Source: an uncultured Eubacteriales bacterium (lineage in GTDB: Bacteria; Bacillota; Clostridia; Oscillospirales; Butyricicoccaceae). From it: a stretch of 15,354 nucleotides of DNA. The position numbers and the translations under genes were made by a program. Positions within the stretch are counted from its first letter, which is position 1; the number at the start of each line of letters is the position of its first letter. Where the stretch lies: the NCBI GenBank assembly GCA_934630445.1, contig CAKTWY010000042.1, positions 1-15,354 of the forward strand. The letters run 5' to 3'. Shown in pieces: positions 1-6,232 of this stretch. A model generated the notes under the pieces. That model saw nothing but the letters and a program-made list of their open reading frames with translations. It searched no databases and was not told the origin of the DNA.

Positions 1-779
1 TCGTCATCCATGCGCACGGAAGCCTCGCCGCAGGCCTCCTTCGGCGTAAAGCCGAGCGTCACCCGCCTGCCCGGCAGAAAGGCGCCGAGCGCCTGGCGCA
101 GCGGCACTTTCTCCTCACAGAAGAGATCGCAGCAAATATCTCCCTGCACGCCGCGCACGATCACTGCCGCGGCGTCAAGCACCTCTGAATAATAGACGCA
201 ATCGCTGAGCGCTCCCGCACAGTAGAACATCAGAAGGCCGGGGTTGTCCACCATCGCCAGGGCCGAATAGGGGTTTGACCGCTCGCTGCATTTCAGAAAC
301 AGCGCCGTATCTGCCGCACTGTGCATATCGAGCTTTCGCGCCGCCCCGCCGCCGCGCTCCGCCGTGCAGGTGAATTGATGTTCCCACGCACGCGCAAAAC
401 CAAACCTGGGGTAAAAATCAAGCACCGTATCGTTTGCAAAGAGGCAGAGCATATCGCACCGCTCCCGCCACTGCGGCAGGACCGTTTCAAGAAGGCGCCG
501 CGAAAGCCCCTGTCCGCGAAAATCCGGGTCGGTCATGACGGTGCCCAGCTGGACGCAGCGCCGCTCCTCCCCCCGCCACAGCATGTCGATCACATTGACC
601 GACACATTTGCGACCACGCGCCCGTCCACCACGGCGCTGTAGGGAATATAGCGCTGCGTCCACCAGCCGGCAGCGTACCATGCTTCAAAGGACAGGCCAA
701 AAACACGGCGTGCCAGTGAAAAAAAGCTTTCGCGCAGCGGCGCTCTGTCTCGTATGTCCGTCATGATCTTACAATCCAT
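1..779 (-). CDS. GNAT-family N-acetyltransferase with an extra C-terminal region (3' end cut by window edge)
   Basis: The reading frame is open from the ATG at 779 to the window edge, giving about 259 codons without a stop, so the C-terminus is missing. Residues around 60-90 carry the acetyl-CoA-binding signature of GNAT enzymes: a beta strand QLGTVMTDPDFRGQGLSRRL with the R-G-Q-G-L pyrophosphate loop, followed by a helix. A later segment, DTVLDFYPRFGF, is the usual end of a GNAT fold. Another 100 or so residues follow, so this is longer than a single GNAT domain, like two-domain GNAT proteins of Clostridia. The start at 779 has GGAGG about 8 bases upstream; an in-frame ATG at 764 is the alternative. 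It lies 30 bases after the UPF0340 gene and probably shares its transcript. The acyl acceptor cannot be told from sequence. The family call is firm and the substrate is unknown. Confidence 0.85.
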   Translation of the reverse strand, partial: MDCKIMTDIRDRAPLRESFFSLARRVFGLSFEAWYAAGWWTQRYIPYSAVVDGRVVANVSVNVIDMLWRGEERRCVQLGTVMTDPDFRGQGLSRRLLETVLPQWRERCDMLCLFANDTVLDFYPRFGFARAWEHQFTCTAERGGGAARKLDMHSAADTALFLKCSERSNPYSALAMVDNPGLLMFYCAGALSDCVYYSEVLDAAAVIVRGVQGDICCDLFCEEKVPLRQALGAFLPGRRVTLGFTPKEACGEASVRMDD

Positions 780-809
780 CTCTCCGCCCTCCGCGCTTCG
801 AAACACGCT

Positions 810-1361
810 CTACATCAGCGACTCATCATACACGGCGCGACTGCCGCCGACAAACTTCGGCCGAGTGCGCGCTGCGGCAAGGCTCGCCTCGCCGATTTTT
901 CTCAGGCTGAGGCGCACCGGAACGGCCACACGCATCAGGTGCATGCCGATCAGCGTGCCGCCGATGTCCATCCCCGCGCGGGCGCTCACCGCTTCCACCG
1001 CGACGGGATGTTCAAAGCCTTCATACGCCGCCGTGGCAAACGATCCACCCGCTTTCGGCTGCGGGATGACGTTGACGCGCGTGAGGTGATGCTCGCGCAC
1101 GGCGCTACTCTCCACGATCAGCGCCCGCCCGAGATGCTCGCAGCACTGCGCCGCGAGATAAATGCCCTCGGGTTTAAGCACACCGTAAATCCCCTGAAAA
1201 ATCGCGCGGGCGATCTCAACGCTCGACGCCGTTCCGATACGCTGCCCCGCCGCTTCGCTCGACGAACATCCGACGACAAAGATATCGCCCGGCTCCATAC
1301 GCGCCACCTGCAGCAGCTCGCGCACCGCCTGCGCCGCCTGCTCCTTTATTTCTTCATACAT
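810..1361 (-). CDS. ywlG: UPF0340 / DUF436 family protein (YwlG-like)
   Basis: This 183-residue protein matches the UPF0340 (TIGR01440, YwlG) family over its full length. It begins with the typical amphipathic helix MYEEIKEQAAQAVRELL, continues with a strand and loop GDIFVVGCSSSEAAGQRIG, and has the conserved blocks AAQCCEHLGRALIVE, VNVIPQPKAGGSFATAA and a glycine-rich GMDIGGTLIGMHL near residues 130-145. The family is cytosolic and has no established biochemical function. The start is supported by AAGGAAG 7 bases upstream of the ATG. It is followed after 30 bases by the GNAT gene on the same strand. In Bacillus subtilis ywlG sits near ribose-phosphate and serine/nucleotide genes; that context is not visible here. 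Family assignment is confident; no function is claimed. Confidence 0.9.
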   Translation of the reverse strand: MYEEIKEQAAQAVRELLQVARMEPGDIFVVGCSSSEAAGQRIGTASSVEIARAIFQGIYGVLKPEGIYLAAQCCEHLGRALIVESSAVREHHLTRVNVIPQPKAGGSFATAAYEGFEHPVAVEAVSARAGMDIGGTLIGMHLMRVAVPVRLSLRKIGEASLAAARTRPKFVGGSRAVYDESLM

Positions 1362-1420
1362 AAAATCGCTTCCTTCATCATCCGCAAACCGCGCCCTTGC
1401 GCTGCCGGCCTTCGTACATC

Positions 1421-1448
1421 AATATGAGCGCTTGCGTTCATTTTGCAA
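1421..1448 (-). promoter_or_regulatory. Weak candidate sigma-A promoter for the ywlG-GNAT pair
   Basis: Read on the minus strand there is TTGCAA (1443-1448), a 16-base spacer and CATATT (1421-1426), each matching four of six consensus positions, about 60 bases before the UPF0340 start. This is the best candidate in the gap, but it is weak, and readthrough from the ABC cassette is possible because no clear terminator lies between. Confidence 0.22.
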
Positions 1449-1497
1449 CCATAAAATCCAAGCGCGCCGCACTCAAAAGACGGCATGCGTAGATATC

Positions 1498-1516
1498 ATA
1501 ATAACTGATTTATTAT
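1498..1516. repeat. AT-only inverted repeat just after the ATPase gene
   Basis: ATAATAA (1498-1504) and TTATTAT (1510-1516) form a perfect 7-base dyad with a 5-base spacer, immediately 3' of the ATPase stop codon. An all-AT stem is too weak to be a convincing terminator. It might be a protein site or chance in an AT-rich gap. Confidence 0.3.
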
Positions 1517-1517
1517 A

Positions 1518-2246
1518 TCACTTCTCTTCTTCCTTTTCAAACAGGCCGCGCCAGCACGCGGCATCATAGCCCGCGTATTCCATCATCGCGCCGGCAAGCG
1601 TCTTTCCCTCCTCATGCAGCTCGTCGAGCATGATATCCGCCCGAACCCTGCCGTATTTTAAGATCACCGCCCGGTCGACGACCTGTTCGATTTCCTCGAT
1701 CAGATGGGTGGTGATCAGCAGCGTCTCCCCTTCATGCAGGGCAGTCACCATGAGCTTGATAAAATCGCGGCGCGTGAACATATCCTTTCCCAGAAACGGC
1801 TCGTCCATGACGATCACCTTTGCCCCTTTGGAAAAGCCAGCGGAAACCTCTACTTTCGCGCGCTCGCCGGTAGAAGACGCCGACAGCTTTTTCTCAGGAT
1901 CGACGCCGAAAAAGTGCAGGAGCTTTTCATACCGCTGCCCGGAAAAGCGCGGAAAAAATGCGGCCAGATACGTTCCATACTCCCGCGCTGTAAAGGCGGG
2001 GAAAATGCTCCCCTCAGACGTAATAAAGGAAAAATCCTCATACTGGGCTGTAACAGGCCGGCCGTCTCGCGTGATGCTCCCCTGGTCAAGCGGCAGAAGG
2101 CCCATTACCGCCTTCAAAAACGTGCTTTTGCCCATGCCGTTCTCGCCGAGCACCGCGAGGATCTGCCCGTCCGGAATCTCGAGCGTGACCTGGTCAAGGC
2201 CGACGCCGCCCGGGTAATAGACGCGCACATTTTCCAGTCTGATCAT
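1518..2246 (-). CDS. ABC transporter ATP-binding protein (YtrB-like, GntR-linked cassette)
   Basis: This is a 242-residue cytoplasmic nucleotide-binding subunit. The Walker A loop is GENGMGKST at 34-42, the signature region SSTGERAK at 124-131 (a degenerate LSGGQ), Walker B VIVMDEP at 144-150 with catalytic Glu149, and the switch histidine is His181 in LLITTH. No clear Q-loop glutamine is visible in the FSFITSEGSIF stretch near residues 72-82, which is unusual, although GntR-linked ATPases are often divergent there. Its ATG overlaps the stop of the anchored protein gene by four bases (ATGA), and GGAGG lies 7 bases upstream, so the two are translationally coupled. The likely role is to dimerise and energise the six-helix membrane protein encoded two genes upstream. 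Export, sensing and lantibiotic or wall-antibiotic response (as for ytr) are all possible; the substrate is not predictable. Confidence 0.93.
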   Translation of the reverse strand: MIRLENVRVYYPGGVGLDQVTLEIPDGQILAVLGENGMGKSTFLKAVMGLLPLDQGSITRDGRPVTAQYEDFSFITSEGSIFPAFTAREYGTYLAAFFPRFSGQRYEKLLHFFGVDPEKKLSASSTGERAKVEVSAGFSKGAKVIVMDEPFLGKDMFTRRDFIKLMVTALHEGETLLITTHLIEEIEQVVDRAVILKYGRVRADIMLDELHEEGKTLAGAMMEYAGYDAACWRGLFEKEEEK

Positions 2247-3628
2247 CGTGCCGCCTCCTCAACCGTGATATCATCAATGGTGCGCATAAAATAGTACGAA
2301 TCGGCATAGTAGGTGCCGCCCGTCCGGTCCGCCAGCATCGCATATTTGTCCTCCTGCGCGTCGGTCGCGATCACTCCGCGGTAGAGAAGCTCGCCTCCCT
2401 GTGCGCCGCCGTACACACGCAACTCACAAGTGGCCCCCAGATCCGGATACGTCTCCTTCGGGTCATGCATCCATGCGACCCATACAAGCTTTCCGTCCGC
2501 CACCGCAGCCTGAAGAACGGTATCCGGCACACAATGCGCCGAAAAGCTCTGCCTGACAAGGTGTGTGAGCGCAAGTTCGTTCCCCTTTGCCGAGACGGCC
2601 GCGATCAGCGCGCCGGACGACGCTGCGCGGCTCTGCCATTCTTCCTCCAGGAAAAGGACAAGCGACTGTTCCGCCCCCGTACGCGTGCGCTCCGCCCCCG
2701 CAGCCGAAACGACGCCGCTTACACCTTCGGGCACGAGCGTGTCAAGCAGCGCTCCGCTCTCAGCGTCATAGAGCGAAAGCGTGAGCGCTCCCCCTTTGTC
2801 TGCCGCCACCAGCAGATCGCCGTTCAGACCGAAAAGGCCCAGAAGCGTAAACCCCTCTTCCGCGCGCCAGAGCTCGGCGAGCGGGCGCACGCGGCCGTTG
2901 CCGTCCTCAGCGCCGTCATAGCCGTAGCTCTCGGGCGTGTAGAGCATGCACGGTCCGCGCCAGCCGTCCTTCGCTGCGACGGCAACATACGTTTTTCCGT
3001 CCAAAACCACGTCGTAAAACTGGATCGAATCGCGCACCTGAGAGGAAAGCTCGTCTCCCGCTTCGCCCGAGCTTGACGAACCTCCGCTTGGAACAGTCTG
3101 CCATTCCTCTTTTTCATAAAAGACGAATTCCATTTCGTCGCTCTCCAGGCGCAGATCGGTGAGGAATTCCATATATCCATTCTGATCAAAAATGGTCGTC
3201 CGGACAGCAAGCGCGTCGGCGCAGGTACGCTTTTCCTTTATTTCAAGAATGCTGCCGTCCTCCCGCGTGCTGCTCGTCTCATGCTCCTCAGTTTTGGTGC
3301 GCGCACCTGGCGCGATTTCCGCCTGAGCCGAGCACACAGTCAGCTCCGGCCACTGCTCGCCGCGCGAAAGCTGAGAAGAAACGCTGAAGCAGCGCTCCTT
3401 CCGCGTCAGCGCGCCGTTTTCGATCTGAAAAGCGATTTCGTGCGCCGCATCGTAGAGCCGCCCGCCCACGCGCAGGCCGTCAAGTGCGCTGCGCTCGCCC
3501 TCCAGGTCGTGCAGCGCAAGGGTTTCCCGCGCGCCGAGCGCGCGCAGGGAGAAAAAGCAAAGCGCGAGAATCAGCACTGCCGACGCCGCGCCGACAGCGC
3601 CCGCGTGGCGCCAAAAGGAACGTTTCAT
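2243..3628 (-). CDS. Membrane-anchored extracytoplasmic protein of unknown family within the ABC cassette
   Basis: I do not recognise this 461-residue protein. It starts MKRSFWRH, a short basic segment, then one hydrophobic helix (about residues 8-31), so it is a signal anchor or uncleaved signal peptide with the rest outside the cell. The exported part is rich in short beta strands with turn motifs such as LNGDLLVAADKGGALTL, YDAESGALLDTL and VADGKLVWVAW, which suggests a beta-propeller or other all-beta fold in the C-terminal 250 residues. A serine/glycine-rich linker (PSGGSSSSGE) near residue 185 may separate two domains. The ribosome site AAAGGAGG lies 6 bases before the ATG and starts within the end of the preceding gene's stop region, 13 bases after it. 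The four-base overlap with the ATPase gene makes it an integral part of the cassette. Possible roles are ligand sensing or substrate capture; this is inference. Confidence 0.8.
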   Translation of the reverse strand: MKRSFWRHAGAVGAASAVLILALCFFSLRALGARETLALHDLEGERSALDGLRVGGRLYDAAHEIAFQIENGALTRKERCFSVSSQLSRGEQWPELTVCSAQAEIAPGARTKTEEHETSSTREDGSILEIKEKRTCADALAVRTTIFDQNGYMEFLTDLRLESDEMEFVFYEKEEWQTVPSGGSSSSGEAGDELSSQVRDSIQFYDVVLDGKTYVAVAAKDGWRGPCMLYTPESYGYDGAEDGNGRVRPLAELWRAEEGFTLLGLFGLNGDLLVAADKGGALTLSLYDAESGALLDTLVPEGVSGVVSAAGAERTRTGAEQSLVLFLEEEWQSRAASSGALIAAVSAKGNELALTHLVRQSFSAHCVPDTVLQAAVADGKLVWVAWMHDPKETYPDLGATCELRVYGGAQGGELLYRGVIATDAQEDKYAMLADRTGGTYYADSYYFMRTIDDITVEEAAR

Positions 3629-3641
3629 TTTGCTCCTCCTT

Positions 3642-4400
3642 TCAAATCACGGCCCGCGTGCGCACCAGGCGCCAGCCGTGCCACAGGTGAAAAAGGATCA
3701 GCACGCTGCTTGCCCCTGCCACCGCCGCAAGATCAAAAAGCGTCACCCCGCTGCGGTAACTGAGCATCCCCGCAATCGCGAGCACGGCCAGCAGAAGCGC
3801 CGCAAAATCCGTCACAGGCACCTTGCGCGCGCGCACACAGAGTATGCCGTGATACAGAGAACACGTCAGCGAAAGCGCCGTGCTGGCCACGACCCAGACG
3901 TTGAAGCCGCTGAGCGGAAGCACGATGCGCAGGAAGGGCGAGCGCACAAGCGCCAGAAACAGCCCGTTTCTGAGCTCGACCAGCGACCAGATATCGCCTG
4001 AAAAGGGCTGCGCCTGCCACATGAAAAAGGCGTATGATATCAGCACATTGACTACCGCGCTCGCCCAGAACATGGCAAGCGCCGTCAAAAGCGCCGCGAT
4101 GCGCGCCAGATATACGGCCAGCCGTCCGCATGGCAGAGTCAGCATCGTATACGCCGCGCGCGCAGAGCGCCACGGCGCGCAAATACGCACCGCCATCAGC
4201 GCGCACAGCCCTATGAACCCCAGTACAAAAAACGGCGCGCCAAGCACAGCATAGGCCGTTTCAAACGGCGTGAAGGCCCGCTGCGTCCGGTAGCCCAGAC
4301 GTATCACGAGCGGCACAAGGAGCATCGTCGCGCAAAGCCTGTAGAGAATGTTCTTCATCAGGTGAAATTCATACGCAAAAGCATTGTAAAACGCCTGCAT
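3642..4400 (-). CDS. Six-helix membrane protein, probable ABC-type permease half
   Basis: The product of about 252 residues is very hydrophobic, with around six predicted transmembrane segments near residues 19-36, 50-75, 98-128, 152-185, 196-214 and 218-240, and basic residues on several loops. No sequence motif names the family, but the size, topology and position between a GntR regulator and an ABC ATPase fit the permease subunit of a YtrB/ABC-2-like transporter. An in-frame ATG at 4406 directly abuts the GGAGGG ribosome site with no spacing, so I prefer the ATG at 4400, which is 6 bases downstream of it. The gene has its own promoter-operator just upstream (4414-4436), so it can be transcribed apart from the regulator. 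The membrane call is firm; the permease role is from context. Confidence 0.82.
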   Translation of the reverse strand: MQAFYNAFAYEFHLMKNILYRLCATMLLVPLVIRLGYRTQRAFTPFETAYAVLGAPFFVLGFIGLCALMAVRICAPWRSARAAYTMLTLPCGRLAVYLARIAALLTALAMFWASAVVNVLISYAFFMWQAQPFSGDIWSLVELRNGLFLALVRSPFLRIVLPLSGFNVWVVASTALSLTCSLYHGILCVRARKVPVTDFAALLLAVLAIAGMLSYRSGVTLFDLAAVAGASSVLILFHLWHGWRLVRTRAVI

Positions 4401-4413
4401 GCCCATCCCTCCA

Positions 4414-4436
4414 ATGTATTATATATATAGTACGCA
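4414..4436 (-). promoter_or_regulatory. Second promoter-operator (probable GntR site) before the membrane protein gene
   Basis: A dyad GTATTA-N6-TAGTAC (4416-4433, one mismatch between arms) overlaps a TATAAT -10 box (minus strand, 4418-4423). Over 23 bases (4414-4436) it matches 18 positions of the site before the regulator gene, including the flanking TGCGTA and TAATACAT, and in both cases the GGAGGG ribosome site follows closely. The -35 position reads TTATAC, a poor match, so basal activity is probably lower than at the first site. Confidence 0.6.
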
Positions 4437-4473
4437 AATGGTATAATGTACCCGACCCAGCTGCACGCGGCGG

Positions 4474-4848
4474 CTACCCCTCCCACAGCTCGCTCACCAG
4501 ATCGATCACGCGCTTGAACGTAAGGCCCGCCGCTTTCGCCTCGGCGACAAAATCCGCAGTCAGGCCGCGCGTGAGCTCTTCTTCGATACGCGCATACAGC
4601 GCCTCATCCAGATAAATGACGCTGCCCTGGTTGCCGTCCGTGCGCACAAAGCCCTCTTCCTCCATCAGGCGATACGCCTTCTGTACGGTGTTTGGGTTCA
4701 CCTCAAGCGCAGCGGCGGCCTCCCGCCGCGAGGGCAGGCGGTCTCCGGATGCAAGCTTTTTTAAAAGGATCAGCGTTTTGATATGTTTGACCATCTGCAG
4801 GTAGACGGGGCCGCGCCCGTCAAGACGCACGTTCCAGACAGAATCCAT
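4474..4848 (-). CDS. GntR-family transcriptional regulator, YtrA subfamily
   Basis: This 124-residue cytosolic regulator has an N-terminal winged helix-turn-helix. PVYLQMVKHIKTLI (15-28) is helix 1, then SGDRLPSRREAAAALEVNPNTV covers the recognition region (34-55), and AYRLMEEEGFVRTDGNQGSVIYL (58-80) the last helix and wing. Only about 45 residues follow, too short for a FadR/HutC effector domain, which places it in the short YtrA group. That group commonly controls ABC cassettes that include its own gene. The upstream in-frame ATG at 4869 lies two bases after the -10 hexamer, ahead of any likely transcription start, so it cannot be used from this promoter. The ATG at 4848 has GGAGGGG 5 to 6 bases upstream and begins MDSVWNV, the typical start of the family. 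It probably represses its own promoter and the downstream site at 4414-4436. Confidence 0.93.
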   Translation of the reverse strand: MDSVWNVRLDGRGPVYLQMVKHIKTLILLKKLASGDRLPSRREAAAALEVNPNTVQKAYRLMEEEGFVRTDGNQGSVIYLDEALYARIEEELTRGLTADFVAEAKAAGLTFKRVIDLVSELWEG

Positions 4849-4867
4849 ATCAGCCCCTCCCCTCCGC

Positions 4868-4900
4868 ATGTATTATACTAGTAATACGCATTTTTGTCAA
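4868..4900 (-). promoter_or_regulatory. Consensus sigma-A promoter overlapping a GntR-type operator
   Basis: On the minus strand TTGACA (4895-4900), a 17-base spacer and TATAAT (4872-4877) give a perfect consensus promoter. The dyad GTATTA-N6-TAATAC (4870-4887) with perfect 6-base arms covers the -10 box and half of the spacer, so a bound dimer would block RNA polymerase. The spacing and sequence are as expected for a YtrA-type operator. The predicted start is near 4865, leaving a leader of about 17 bases that begins at the ribosome site. Confidence 0.78.
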
Positions 4901-4931
4901 TCCGCTCCGGAAGATTTCCGGCGGCTTTTGT

Positions 4932-4967
4932 ACGGGAGGAGCGGCCGTAAACGGCCGCTCCTCCCGT
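4932..4967. terminator. Strong GC-rich hairpin after malY, without a T tract
   Basis: ACGGGAGGAGCGGCCG (4932-4947) pairs perfectly with 4952-4967 across a 4-base TAAA loop. It lies 37 bases beyond the malY stop and upstream of the GntR promoter. Neither strand has a run of T after the stem: the minus strand continues ACAAAAG. It may end malY transcription inefficiently or serve as a 3' stabilising structure. Confidence 0.6.
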
Positions 4968-5003
4968 GTTACAGTCTATTTCAAGGATAATGGCGACACA
5001 GCG

Positions 5004-6188
5004 CTAGGCCCGCGCCACTTCATCAAGCGCCGACGCCATGCGCGAGAGCCCTTCCCGCAGGATGCTCCTCGGGCAGGCGATATTCATGCGCACAAAGCCC
5101 TCGCCGCCCGCACCGAAGATCGCGCCGGCCTCCGGCAGCGCGCCGTGCGAAACGAACGCCTCCATGAGCGCGTCCATCGCAAGGCCGTACGCTCTGAAAT
5201 CGATCCACGTCAGATAGGTGCCCTCCGGCGGATCAAAACGCGCCTTGGGCATATGCCGCGCGAGATACTCCGCCATAAAGGCGATATTCCCATCCAGATA
5301 CACGCGCAATTCGTCAAGCCACTGCGCACCGCCCTCATAGGCAGCCTGCGTTGTGACGATCGACAGCGGACCGGGTCCGGAACAGCCCGCGGCGGCGACG
5401 TGTTCCTTCCAGCGTGCGCGCAGCGTTCCATCGTTGATCACCACAAAGGCGCACTGCATGCCGGCGAGGTTGAATGTCTTGGATGGAGCGAAGCAGGTGA
5501 CGATGTTCTCCTGATATTCCGCGCGCACACTCTGCGTCGGGGTATGTATCGCGCCCACGCGCAGCAGGTCGGAATGGATCTCGTCGGAAATGATCTTCAC
5601 ACCGTTCTCCGCGCAGATGTCCACGAGCGTTTCCAGCTCCTCCCGCGTCCAGACGCGGCCGACGGGATTGTGCGGCGAGCAGAGGATCAGCAGTTTATTG
5701 TCCTTCACCTTCCGGCGCAGATCTTCAAAATCCATGACATACCGGCCGTCTGGCTGAAGCGTGAGCGGATTTTCCACCACAACGCGCCCGGCCTCCTTTA
5801 TTTTCCGTGCAAAGGGATAGTACACCGGCGTCTGGATGATAACGCCGTCGCCCGGCTGCGTCATAAGCCGGATCAGATACCCCAGCGCCGGCACAACGCC
5901 CGGCGAGGTAACGAGCGCTTCGCGCTCGAGCAAAAGGCCGTGCCGTGCGCGGCACCAATCTGCCGCCGCGCGGTAAAAGCGCTCGCCCGGCTCGCTGTAT
6001 CCGAAAATCTGCCGCTCCACACGCGCGTGCAGCGCCTCGATCACACAGGGCGGACAGGCAAAATCCATATCCGCCACCCAGAAAGGCAGCGTTCCCTCGC
6101 CCGCGCGCGGGTCAAACGAGCGCATTCCTTCCCACTTGCTGCAGTTTGTGCCCCTGCGGTCTATGACCTGATCAAAATCGTACTTCAT
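5004..6188 (-). CDS. malY: MalY/PatB-family PLP-dependent cystathionine beta-lyase / aminotransferase
   Basis: This 394-residue fold-type I PLP enzyme is of the usual MalY/PatB length. The N-terminal MKYDFDQVIDRRGTNCSKW and LPFWVADMDF (about 34-43) are hallmarks of the family. Further along are SPGVVPALG (95-103), SPHNPVGRVW with Asn174, SDEIHSD with Asp202 pairing to the pyridine nitrogen, and the Schiff-base lysine Lys237 in APSKTFNLAG. The expected chemistry is alpha,beta-elimination of cystathionine or other S-substituted cysteines to pyruvate, ammonia and a thiol. An upstream TTG at 6227 is also in frame, but the ATG at 6188 has a GGGAGGGAG ribosome site and gives the canonical N-terminus. 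It follows the M20 gene by 44 bases on the same strand, so they form an operon. A pure aminotransferase role cannot be excluded. Confidence 0.92.
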   Translation of the reverse strand: MKYDFDQVIDRRGTNCSKWEGMRSFDPRAGEGTLPFWVADMDFACPPCVIEALHARVERQIFGYSEPGERFYRAAADWCRARHGLLLEREALVTSPGVVPALGYLIRLMTQPGDGVIIQTPVYYPFARKIKEAGRVVVENPLTLQPDGRYVMDFEDLRRKVKDNKLLILCSPHNPVGRVWTREELETLVDICAENGVKIISDEIHSDLLRVGAIHTPTQSVRAEYQENIVTCFAPSKTFNLAGMQCAFVVINDGTLRARWKEHVAAAGCSGPGPLSIVTTQAAYEGGAQWLDELRVYLDGNIAFMAEYLARHMPKARFDPPEGTYLTWIDFRAYGLAMDALMEAFVSHGALPEAGAIFGAGGEGFVRMNIACPRSILREGLSRMASALDEVARA

Positions 6189-6232
6189 ATTCTTTGTCTC
6201 CCTCCCTGTGTAAACGCGCCGGCGCAAAATGC

